Below, piece by piece: positions 24,951 through 36,667 of a DNA stretch of 64,000 bases. Position numbers and translations under genes: made by a program. This DNA is from Apostichopus japonicus (taxonomy: Eukaryota > Echinodermata > Holothuroidea > Aspidochirotida > Stichopodidae), in contig NC_092564.1 of the NCBI RefSeq assembly GCF_037975245.1, positions 7,973,984 through 8,037,983 of the forward strand, read 5' to 3'. Under the pieces are notes generated by a model. The model was not told where the DNA came from and did no database searches. It saw only the letters and a program-made list of their open reading frames with translations. Position 1 is the first letter of the stretch; every line of letters starts with the position of its first letter.

Positions 24951-27900
24951 ACAATAATGGTGTTGGATTATGTGTGAAGCCTTGGTCAGAATGAGTCAAA
25001 GTCCCAATCCAACAATTGACTCCAAAATTGATGTTCAACTACTTCAGCATCTAGACAAGTTCAACTGACTTTGAAAGTCTGTGCATTTACATTAGACCCC
25101 ATGCTACCTCATGTTCATGACCAGATAGCAATATATACAGAATGGAACGTTGAGGGTTGTTTACCGCGAAATAAAATGCAGAAAATTTAACATTGTGGCA
25201 AAACTATTTTTGTTGTTGTCCTTACTGTACTTGTGTCAAGTCATGAGGGAAACAAACAGCAATGGAAGTACAAGGTTATTCCTGATCCTGAGTAAACCTC
25301 AAACTCTGTTTGCATTGCAAAATTAACCCTGAGTACTGGTTCAGATACTCCCTCAATCCTACAACATCGTGGTGACCTAATCACAGTTCAACACTGCCCA
25401 CATTCCCAAGTTTAAACTGGGGCTTATTTGTAGAGCAAACATTAGTTTTGGCTACCACATACAGGGAAGAAGGGGGGACCATTTTCATTCAAAGGTCAAG
25501 GACCAATTTTTTTCTTATTTATTAATAGTAAAAGCAACAACATATAAGGTATGGTTTTGTAAATTCTACTTTTTGATTTAACTACTGTTTTGAAAGGAAA
25601 ATGATTTTCACGTTTCACTGTCTTTTTGGAACTTGTACTTGATTTCATTGAAATTATACTAAATAGGAATTATCTAAATCAATGATTTTATGAACTAGGT
25701 TTTGGTGATTTTATGTTTACATAACCACTTCATTTATGATGCATCGGTTTACCCCCCCCCCTTTTTTTTTGTTTTTTTGCAGTCCATGATATCCATGAAA
25801 CTTAAGTTTAGTAATACCCTTTCCTCGTGTGCAAACTGTACATGCCTCAGAGTCCGTTGCAGCCTACCACAAATGTACTTGCCCACTGTATTTTACATGC
25901 CCGAGGATCTGTCTGATACAAACGTCTAGGATATTTCTCTAAAGAGGGGCGTGAACTTATGAAAACCACAAATCTTTATTCATATTATTGTTACAAAATT
26001 GAACGTCATGTGAGATCATATTTCTTCCACAGCAATAGCGACCGTCTCGCAGTGTACAAGTAATCTAAGAGACTAAGACCAAGTGATTGTCCACTGCAGG
26101 AGGCAGGGCTTGAAAAAACATTTCGGGGGAAGGGGGCCCAATTGGCAAACCTGATTGGCTTCTTCGCTTTTCTGAAGCAAATCTGGCTAAGTCAAAGGAA
26201 ACCATAAGATAGCTTGGGAGAAATGTGCAAGACCCTAGTATCAATCTAAAGCATTGCCGCGGGCGTTCTCTGGGCAGTACAGCAAGTATATGTCGGGAAA
26301 ATAGCATTGTGGAAAAGAAAGGTACACTAGGCTGTACATGCTAGGGTCTTAACAAGACTGTATGTACAGTAGTATAGTATCTCAGAGGTATTAATAACTT
26401 GAACCTAATGTTGAATATCACTTTGGCCCCATAGGTATTAATTAAGTAGTAAAGGTAATAATAATATTAAATAAGATAATTCCTATGTTCTTTTGTCATC
26501 ATCAGAGTCCCTTTCCTTATCCATTGGGTAAACCAGAGGTAGCTGACAAAGAGGACATATTTGCTGTGCTCCTCTCATACCTCATATTTTTTTTCCATGA
26601 TTTTTTTCATGATTTCACACTTTTTCTGTCCTTGAATTCATTAAAGGTATAACAGACAATGTTGTCATTTGAAATATAGTTTGACTACTTCATATGCCTC
26701 TCAGCAGGAACTGTGATTTCAAAATATATCTTTTGGTAGCTTATTATGTCTGCACAGGAAATGAGCCATGCAACCACTTTTGTAACATTGTCTGTTGGTT
26801 TTCAATTCCACCATACTTTGTCTGGACATAGGATGAAAAGTTCAATTGTTATGGTTGCTTGTTTGTTTGTCTTTCGTGCAGACGAGGGAGTGAGAAAGGC
26901 TGATAAATTTCCTGCAAATTTAATTATTTTCAAAAAATGAAACATTGGCATTTGCTAAAAATATAGTTGTAGCAGAGATATTGTAATTTTCTTCATTCCT
27001 ATTTTGTTGGTCTCCTATACCCAAACACACTCTGATATACCAAGCCAGTAGTACTTGCTAACGCATCTTGCACTGTGCGCACAATGACAGTCTTCCATCG
27101 AGTGTCGCCACCATCTCCTGCAACACATTTTTCAAGCTCACATTTTCATCCTCTTGCTCCTAAGCTATTATGTTCTACAAACCCTGCTTTCATTTGCTTC
27201 ACTTACTATATACATAGAAGGCACTATGATTATTGTTGAAGCAGGAGATTTTCATTAAACCTCTGTAATGGAGATCCTATTGAAGAAACTTGCCCTCCCT
27301 CTCCCCTGACAACCACAAAGAAAAATGTTATAGAAGGTTTCTCAGAGGAATGAAGTTTTGTAATTCCTGATCGGTGATTTTGTTGTACAGTTGTCAAAGT
27401 TACTAAAGAAAAAGAAAGCAAAGTTTGTCTAGCAATTTTGCAGACCCTGTAAGTTTGTCTCTTATTAAAATACTGTGGTTCCCTGAGTACAAAACTGCTA
27501 TTCAAGTTTGCACTTGTTTAGCAATTTGACAAGTTTTGCGTAGCATTCTAGAATGCGAAATTGGATAAATTATTCCCTCGATCATGTCTGAATGGTCATA
27601 ACTTTGTTCTTCAACTCATATAACATCCATCTGGTAAACTGATTTACTATATAACATTTCTAATCAAGGACGCACAATTTATCACAAAGCTTCATGATTT
27701 TCTGGGTTAAATGTTCATCACCCTCCTGTTTGACGACTAATATATATATGCATTGAAGAGTGGCTAGCAATTAGTTTGTAATTAGTGTAAAAAGTTGAGA
27801 GCTTAGCATAAATTAAAACAGTTATATTCTTCAATTTCTTTCATTTTTACAAGTATGATTCTGTACCAACACATATAGAAATAGGTCATACTGTTTCAAC

Positions 27901-28547
27901 TCTGTTCATTCAGCAATAAAAAAAAACATGTTGTATATATCCATCCATTTCCTTATAAACAGATCAATATCATCTGGCCCATTGAAGCTGTCACAAGCTG
28001 TGTGAGGTTTAGTTTGTGACCTAATTAGTCGACTAGTGTTTGTTTCCACTGTTATATCAATGAATTTTCATTTGCTTGTTTGACAACAAGTGACACAATA
28101 CTGCACATATTAAGTGCAAAGACAATCATTTAAAAACAAGCCACTCAAAGAATCAAAAAGTCTAATTTGTTTGTAAAGTACAATCATCTTGAGGAGTGAA
28201 GTGTAATAGAAACTAGTTTTGAAACTGGATAATTGCATCAAATTTAGCTGGCATACCATCCTTGAGACCTCCTCAACCTTACTTAATTTAGAGGTTATGT
28301 AACTACTGTAGCCTCACAAATTTAGGTCAGGTATTAATAATTGCAGTAGAACTTCTATGAGAACTTTTTTTGTGAGTCCTATATATATATATATGTGTAT
28401 ATTTATATATCAGATATTTTGTCAGAAATGTATGGATTCAGTGAGATTAAATTATAATAAACTTCCTTGGTTGTTACCACGTAATAGTTGTCACTGTTAA
28501 ATGGAGGATTTCTTAATACTTCACTCCTCATCTCTGTTTAAAGGGTG

Positions 28548-28573
28548 TGAAGACTCTCGCAAAAAGAAACGTC
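28548..28573 (+). ncRNA. Weak hammerhead-like core (TGAAGA...GAAACGTC)
   Basis: TGAAGA at 28548-28553 and GAAACGTC at 28566-28573 have the spacing of a hammerhead ribozyme core around stem II, but the intervening bases pair poorly. It is listed because a better example occurs at 50585. It may simply be a remnant of a dispersed repeat. Confidence 0.15.
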
Positions 28574-29099
28574 TAATGCCGGTAATCTGACCTAGTTTCG
28601 AATGAGGTGTAACAGAAGTGTTAGGCACCACCATCTATCCCAGAAAATACACACACAGCTTGCTACCGTCGGTAATTAGACACTAGTGTTATGTGTACAG
28701 TCAGCACATACAGCTGCGGTCAATACCCACAGCACAGTGTACAAACAATACAGCGATGGACAACTCATGTCCAGCTTAAAATAACAAGGTATCACGTTTC
28801 ATTACTGTCTGCATTTTGTAGCCGCATGAACAAAACGTCACTTGCAAGCGACAGAAAGTTAACTTTTTCAGATGGCCGCATGCGGTTTGGGGCGAGTCTT
28901 CAGTGCCTTTAAAATCATACACATTTCCCTTCTGCCCATATTGGAAACTATAGTAATGCTTTAGCATTCCTTTTGACTCACTTTTTGGTCATTGCTCTCT
29001 TCCTCTTCCTACTAGAGTCCATCCTTCTGAGGTGTACAAAACAAAGACAAATTAAAATGTTTCCAACAGATTTGGATTTACTGTTGCCTTGTAACAGCA

Positions 29100-29412
29100 T
29101 CATGTGCGAGAGTGTACAATGAAAACAGCCCCCAAAAACACCCTTCCCTACAAGAAAAGGATACTTATCAGGCTGGAAAGGATCCCTGGAAGAGAAGAAG
29201 TCCTGATAGGAAACTTCTACTGATATAAATCCAAGGATTCCGGGCGAATTTCGCGAATTTTTTCTAGCTTCCGAAAAACGTAGCTAGACACTTTGTTGGT
29301 AGAAAAATGAAGGAAGGCCATTAGGGTGTACAGTGTTAAAAGATTACCAGGGCATTCTAGACACAGTAGAATGTGGTGCAAAGGTTGTGGGGAGACAGGT
29401 AAGCGGGTCACT
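29100..29412 (-). repeat. DIRS-like terminal repeat, inverted solo copy
   Basis: On the minus strand this reads CGCTTACCTGTCTCC, CACATTCTACTG, TTTCTACCAACAAAGTGTCTAG and TGATAAGTATCCTTTTCTTG followed by TTTTTGGGGGCTGTTTTC. These are the same landmarks, in the same order, as the repeat at 59351-62770. It lies about 4.5 kb from, and inverted relative to, the copy at 24607. Confidence 0.65.
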
Positions 29413-32400
29413 CGTAAATATATAAACCAGTAAGTTTTATTATTTGCCTTGTAACAGCATCTTCTGAATCAATTTGTCTTCATCACCTACAAGAAAACGA
29501 TGCAGTATCGTTTGAATTTTCCATATTTTCCATATTTATCACACGTTAAGTAAATTTTCAAATATGTATGAATGTTACTTGGCCTTGTCAGATTGTCAAA
29601 AAAGTTAATATGATATTATTACTAACATTGGAATGGCTAAATCAGTGTAAAGTAAGCCCTTTTTGTGAATGAATTTCTAGGCAGAATCCATCGAAAAAGA
29701 AAAGTATTAAAAAAAGACCCCAATAATAATTAGAAAGGGCATAATCTTCTTTTGAGGTAAATTGTTCACAACGATGTTATCAAAAGGGAGCACAGATGAT
29801 TGTCAAGTTTTTCTGTTATTAAAAGGAAAGTCCAGGTGAAAGTTCATTTTTAACTAATGAAAGAAGAACACACTATAACCAAATTTGCATGTGATTTCTT
29901 TGTAGTTTTTGATAGATGAAGTATGCATTTGAACATGTATACAAGGTAACATGTGAGGTTACAGTTAATTGTGTGGAAAAAATAAGAGACATTGTTGAAC
30001 AATTAAATAAGTAAGCACTTGACAAACAACTTGTTCAAATGGTAGAATTATTCACCAATAAATTTTAATCCTTAGAACAGACAAGTCTTTACTCTCTAAA
30101 TACTAGTGCATTTTCATGATTAAACCATTGGAGTGGGTAATCCACAAAGGCAAGCTAGCTATCTGCTAGTTTCGACAATGAGCTCTGGTCGCATGCAAAC
30201 AAAAAGCAATGGGAGGTACAACATACTAGAGCCAAAGAGTTCCTGAATAGGTTTATAATTAGGAACAGATTCCCTGTTACCCAAATCTCTCTGCTTCATT
30301 TATGGCGGGATTACTTAGGAAAGCTTTGCAGGAATTTAGGACTAAGCTTTTAAGGTGTAAAGCCTGCTTAAAGGATTTACATCTTTACTGTGTATGTTAT
30401 TATAGTGACCATAATTGAGCATTATAATGTTTTGTAGCAAAAGCACAACAGAAAATCTTACATGGACAGTTAAAACAGCTTCTGTAGGTTTTGGTGTGCA
30501 ATTTTATCAAATCTATTAACCATTGCTCAAGATGATGAGATCACAATTGATCAAACTAAGCCACCTTTCTGTACTATGTAATGAAAAGTAAATTTGAACT
30601 TCAAAATATATTACCTTCATTTCAAGAACTGTTTGTAACTAAATTAACTATATTTGGGGGTTTTAGTAGTATGGAAAAGTATAATAAGACATTCATCATG
30701 ACAGTGATGTAGCTAGGTACTTGAAGGGTATGTTGTTTTCACTCTAAGCATCCTTATCTGTGTTTTGTTCAACCCCTTCAAGCTGTAGTATGGTGTATTA
30801 CAACCCAGAGTTATCTGCTTTGTTTCAAGAATGATTTGTGGTCAGTGGATGTCAACTTGATGTACACACACCATCTCTACAAAATTCCCTTCCTTAGCAC
30901 TGCTCTGTCCTAATCCACAGTAGTATGTATGTATAAACAGTTATTGCATCTATACACAGCTGAGCTTAGATCAATGTTTTTTGTATTTGATATGTCAATA
31001 TAGCCTACAGTAGGGTTGTGTGCACAGTTATAATGCAGTGTCCATGCCAAATCATTACCTTTGTTGTACCTCTTTTCTTTTACTTGTTCCTAGAAATATA
31101 TAATTACTGTGATAAGTGCTGTGAAAAGTTGTTGTGTAATTTGGCACTTAGTTGTGTATACATACTGTAAATCATGTTTACTGGTAGATAATTCATTTCT
31201 TGAAGTTAATACATCTGTACTATAGCATACTACAGTACACAACACACAGTATTTCATACATACAGTGGTACATGTATGTGTTTTTCCCTCGTGAAGAACA
31301 TGCATACATGTACGTAACACTGCATAGGTGTTATCATATAGTTAAAGACTTTGTCCTCCTCTGTTGGGTAGATAAAAAAGTTGAACAAAATACTTAAAAA
31401 ACTTAGTAGTCAAGTACATCATTGCAAAGCAAAACGAAAGATACAGTAGACAGATAGATGGACGAATAGAGGACTTGGCAAAATAAACAAAGGAAGAAGC
31501 TATTATCAAAGTCTTATTTCTTGAATTGGGGATATATAAATAACAAAGTAATGGCTTTTCCTCGTCAGCTGTTGTTAGTCTATGCATTTTGGTGTTGGAG
31601 TTATTATTATCCACAATGCTTAGAAATGTTTAGGACAAGAGCTCTGATGCCTCAAGGAAACTGTCACTAATTCTGACAGTGAAGTTGGTGAAACTTTAGT
31701 TCCTACGAAGTCATGCCTTCTTTTGTACGTACATGTTATCCATAATTGAATTTTCATCATGTAATGGAGCAGACTTTGTTGACAATGTCTGAAAGTGCTC
31801 GGAGAGAGCACAGGGTTGCTTGCTTACCTGTCCGTCTCTTAGGGACTACTACTGTACTCTCATTTAATATAACACATGCTTTATTTCATACTTTTGGACA
31901 TTGTTGCACACTGACAGTCTGACTGCAGAGCTGCTGTAACAAATGTACATTGAAAAAAGTTCATGTCTTCTTCTCGATGCAGTCAGCTTTTCTAAGTTTG
32001 AAGATATTGTTCCAACTTACTGTCTGGCTCAATATCAGTTATCAGTTGTCTACACATATTGTGGGATATATCCATACTGTTTTAACACAAACACTTGTCA
32101 AAAAATGTTGTAACTTTTTTTCCTGAAATTATCATGCCAACTGCAGGAAGCAGATTGATGCCCTGAGAACTTGAATGTAGAACTGACAGGGCGGAATGTA
32201 CCCTACGAATGCCATCAGATTGAACAGGGACTGTTTTGCGTAGAATACGTATACCACCTCTACTGTATCTTTCATTGTTTAAGTTGCTAGCTACTCAAGT
32301 ATACCGTATCCGCCTATAGTTACTCCAGTCCAAACTTGACAAAAAGTTGTCACATTCTGAATAAGTCCTTGAATCATTTCTTTACTCATGCCTAACTATT

Positions 32401-33626
32401 GCTCGTAGTTACTAGTATGAATCTCATTCACTGTTAGGTGTAACCGTGACAACTGCGTTTGCATTAAAATAAATAGGACATCTATATTGGGGAACACAAT
32501 CCACAGGTGAAATGCCCACATTATTTCTGCTCATGTATCTCTAGCGACTCCACATTTGTTGCAGTTTGACTAGTTTGGACAATGTAGTCATAAAAGAAGA
32601 CCTGTTTCATCAGAATATGAAACCGTCGGTATGAATGCATGTGACTTGATTTGCAACTGTTTCCTTCTCTTCGCAGTTTCTATCAAATTTTTAGAAACGA
32701 TTGTAAAAATGTGTGCTTTTCCCTGAATTAGTCCTATTGCTGAGATGTTTAATACACCAGCCTTCACCTGAAATATGCTGAGCTTGTTTCTCTTGAGTTA
32801 CTTACAAAATAACTTGAATTGCAACCAAAACAAAAGCAAGTGACAAACAGTTTGTCTAACTGCAAGGTTGCCTTCCTCATTTCCTTAATATCTCAGGTAA
32901 TATTGGATCCGGACATTGACCCTCAATAAAAAAGTTCTTTATTCTGTCGGATTGAAGATGCTCAAATTAATTGCAGGCCTTCATGGGTCTTGCTATATGA
33001 AGTGGTTGTAATTCCAAGCCACATTGTGACTCACACTGTCAAGGTAGACTAACCATTTGGGCAAGCTAAGCCAATGCCATATATTTCTTTTACAGAAATT
33101 GACCTTTTAAAGCACACTTGTTGTGGTCATTCATGGCTGTAACATGCTCTGCTGGTTTTCTTGGTCAAATTACTTCACCAACTTCACATGGCAAGGTCGT
33201 TTTTAACAGTAAAGTGCATTCCCCTAGTTCGACTGCTACAGGCCTTTGTTGGTAGTAGGATTGTACTTTCAAAGTGTTATTTGACTGTACAGTACTTAGT
33301 TGGAATATGATGGAAAAATAGGAAAGGGTGTTCGAGGGGTTTGCTTAAAAGGGAAGTAGTTCCATCGTACATGCTACAAAATATGTAAACTAATGACCTT
33401 TAATCTTATGATTCATTGTTTGCCCTTCGTTTTTCATGCCAAGATTCTTTTTCTTTTCTGAGAAATGTTAATTGTTTTGTTTAAATTCCACTCGAAGTGT
33501 TGTTGAAAAGTTTCAGTAATGATTGCTGTGTTTGTGTAGTTTTGTTCTTTTTGTCTTCTTTGTTTTGGGTGGAGAGTCAGAAATGGGAGAGAGGAGAAGG
33601 GCTGATGGGTAAAAGAGGTCATTTGG

Positions 33627-33981
33627 CAGTGGCGGAGCTAGGGGTATTGGTCAAGGGGGGCGAGAATGGTCTGTAGGGGCGTTTTCGACACTATCTAAGC
33701 AGAGCGCCACCACAGGTTGGCGCGGAGCGTTCAGAAATTTTTTGAGTAAAGATACTTCCTAGATCGCCGGAAATGACCCTTTCCCGGCCTACTAATTTGC
33801 AGATAAACGAAGAATAAATAGGTGTCATCGCCAAAAAAATGTGACAATTGTCAATAGGTAGATGAGAGCGCAATAAAAAAGTAAATAATCATGAATATGT
33901 AAAACGTGGTAAAAAGCTGAAAAGGGCGCCAGCAGTCAATTTGAGTCTGCCCCCCCTGACTATATGGACGCTCCGCCACTG
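33627..33981. mobile_element. hAT-type MITE with perfect 8-bp TSD
   Basis: The ends are inverted repeats CAGTGGCGGAGC...GCTCCGCCACTG, flanked by an exact TCATTTGG duplication at 33619-33626 and 33982-33989. An 8-bp duplication with CAG-TGGCG-type ends is the signature of the hAT superfamily. The 355-bp interior has no transposase. It lies about 230 bp upstream of exon 3. Confidence 0.85.
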
Positions 33982-34207
33982 TCATTTGGAGATATCTTTG
34001 ATTATGTTTGGAAGGTTTAAGTGATAAGGAGGAGGAGTAGTGGACCAGAGGGAAGAACGAGTGACTCCCTGGCTATGCCACACGTTACTACAGATGCTTA
34101 AGAGTGTATCAAAGAAGAAAAGAAAACTGTTAGGTTTATCCCACTTTTATTTACAGTATTGCAAAATTCATTTATAAGTCTTCTCTTTTTTTTCTTCTCC
34201 TCCTCAG

Positions 34208-34305
34208 TCTGATGTGAACAACCTCGGAGATGTTGAGAAGATGTTGCTCTACCTCCGCCTCCCAACAGGATTCTCTGAATCAGATGTGTCCAGTTTTACA
34301 AAGAG
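34208..34305 (+). CDS. RFX7: RFX5/RFX7-family transcription factor, coding exon 3
   Basis: The 98-nt exon follows a TC-rich tract ending CTCCTCAG and precedes the donor AG|GTCAGT. It starts in phase 0, matching the microexon, and encodes 32 residues including DVEKMLLYLRLPTG, then two bases (AG). This is the conserved block corresponding to D-EKLYLYLQLPSG of vertebrate RFX5 and RFX7. In RFX5 this region is, to my knowledge, linked to oligomerisation of the RFX complex. The rest, FSESDVSSFTK, matches the variable linker before the winged helix. Length and phase give an uninterrupted frame into exon 4. Family confidence is high from the LYLRLPTG core. RFX5 versus RFX7 cannot be separated firmly, and invertebrates may have a single RFX5/7 gene. 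Confidence 0.9.
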
Positions 34306-34392
34306 GTCAGTGTAAACATCTTCACTAAAATCTCTACAAACTGCTGTAAGCTGCTCTGATCAGAACCATACAGACTTAAACAAATTATACAA

Positions 34393-36667
34393 TTTTTGGT
34401 TCCTTGCTTTAGCAAAAGGAACCTATGCAGTCAGGTTGGCGTGTGTGTGTATGTATGTATGTATGTATGTGTGTATGTGTGTGTGTGTGTCTGTGACACT
34501 TGCTTGGGTACGCTCTATCTCAATAAGGGAATGTTGGATTGAGGCCAAACTTGGACTATAGATCCACCATATGGAGAAGGTGTGCCCTATTGTTTCTGGT
34601 GCCCACAAAGGTCACCAAAGGTCAGTTATGGTCCAAAAACCGAAAATATTAAAACTGCAATAACTCCCAGTGCCAATGTGTGACAAGATTGATATTTTGG
34701 GACAAGTTGTGAACTGGTTAGGGGAGCATTTCCAAACTTAACGGTCATGTGATCCGAGGTCACCAAAGGTCAATTAATGATAAAAAACTAGTGTTTTTGC
34801 GATAACTTGAGAACGAAATGTCCGTTAGGGTTGGGAGTTGCTTCAATGTTATCCAATTGTCGACCCGCATCTGGGTGACCCTTGACCTCAATTTGACCTC
34901 TGGTGACCTTTACGTGTTTTGGGGGATTTTTACAGTTTTGATGCTATTTTCAGATGTCAAAGGTACCTTCTGATCATAAATGTCAATAGGTTGACCCCGT
35001 GTGACCTTTATGTGCGAAGTTATATGGGGTCAAAGTTTTTCGGTCGGAGTTAGGATGGTTGTACAGACTTGTCGTTTTGTTTTTTGGAATCAGGAGATTA
35101 AACTACATCTGAAACCAAGGTCAAAAGGTCAAAGGTCACATTAGAAAAAATGTGCTTATTTTGGGAGGAAACGAGCAAAAAAGGAAATGTTTGGTTTTGA
35201 TGCTAGATTTGGATATCAAAGGTACCTTCCAATAAAAAATGTCAATTGGTTAACACCCGTGTGACCTTCGTGTGCGAAGTTATACGAGGTCAAAGTTAAT
35301 TTTCAGACATTTAATGCAACAACTCCCAGGTCCAAGGTGTGACATGGTTGATATTTTTGGACAAGTTGCAAATGGTATAGGGAAATATTTTCAAACTTAA
35401 CGGTCATGTGATCCGAGGTCACCAAAGGTCAATTAATGTTAAAAAATTAGTATTTTGGGGGCAGAAAATGGGCAAAGAAAAAATGCTTGAATTTGTATAG
35501 TTTGATGCTCTAATTTAGGTCTCATCAATCAAAAATGTCAATAAGTTGACCCAAGGTGACCTTTGTATGTTAAGTTATATGAGGTCAAAGTTAATTTTCA
35601 GACATTTAGTGTAATAACTCCCAGTGCCAAGGTGTTACACAGTTGATATTTTGAGACAAGCTGCAAATGGTATAGGGGAATATTTTCAAACTTAAGGGCC
35701 ATGTGATCCGAGGTCACCAAAGGTCAATTAATGATAAAAAACTAGTATTTTTGCGGTAACTTGAGAACAAATTGTCCGTTAGGGTTGGGAGTTGCTTCAA
35801 TGTAATCCAATTGTCGACCCGCATCTGGGTGACCCTTGACCTCTGGTGACCTTTTCGTGTTTTGTGGATTTTTACAGTTTCGATGCTATTTTCAAATGTT
35901 AAAGGTACCTTCTGATCATAAATGTCAATGGGTTGACCCCCATATGACCTTCGTGTGCGAAGTTATACAAGGTCAAAGTTAATTTTCACACATTTAATGC
36001 AATAACTCCCAGTGCCAAGTTGTGACAAGGTTTATTTGTTTGGACAAGTTGCAAATGGTATAGGGGAATATTTTCAAACTTAACGGTCATGTGGTCCAAC
36101 GTCACCAAAGGTCAGCTAATGTTAAAAAAGTAGTATTGGGGGGAGAAAATGGGCAAAGAAAAAATGTTTGAATTTTTACAGTCATGCTCTATTTAGGTCT
36201 CACCGATCAAAAATGTCAATTGGTTGACCTTCGGGTGACCTTTGTGTGTGAAGTTATGTATACAAGTTCAAAGTTAATTTTTTTTAATTTAATGCAATTA
36301 AATCTCAATGCCAAGGTGTGACATGGTTGATATATTGGGACAAGTTGTGAACGGGGTGGTGGAACATCTTGAAACTTAAAGGTCATGTCATCTGAGGTCA
36401 CCAATGTTATCATATCTGTTGACACGCTTGTAGGTCTCTTATATTTCTTACATTTTCGACGCCATATTTAGATCTCAAAAGTGCCTTTTGATCCAAAATC
36501 CGATCACATTTTGTGATCACAAAAGTGTTGGCTATAGTGTTGGTTACTTTATGGGAACATGTAGGACCACAATTACTTGGACTATTTGAGCCCAATCTTG
36601 CTTGATAATATTATGTGTATTGTCATATACCCCAAGCAAGGAACCACAGTGCCCTTGGGCTCTTGTT
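34393..36667. repeat. AGGTCA-rich dispersed repeat, copy A (2275 bp)
   Basis: It begins TTTTTGGTTCCTTGC and ends GGGCTCTTGTT. The first 31 bases contain a hairpin (GGTTCCTT... ...AAGGAACC, 34398-34423). AAGCAAGGAACC at 36634-36645 is the inverted partner of the start, so the ends form a short inverted repeat. A GT/GTAT microsatellite lies at about 34440-34490. The interior is built from diverged units rich in AGGTCA/TGACCT. There is no long open frame, so it is non-autonomous. Its ends match copy C more closely than copy B. Confidence 0.9.

Larger units (their letters stand above)
9885..34207 (+). other. Intron 2 of the RFX-family gene
   Basis: This 24.3 kb intron joins the GTAAGT donor of the microexon to an acceptor with a long TC-rich tract ending CTCCTCAG. 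It contains minisatellites (10288-10660, 20257-20705), terminal repeats of a DIRS-like family (24607-24950, and inverted at 29100-29412), LINE/SINE tail sequence near 19297-19420, poly-T/poly-G tracts and a hAT-type MITE (33627-33981). Short open frames here show no protein-like character. Confidence 0.7.
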
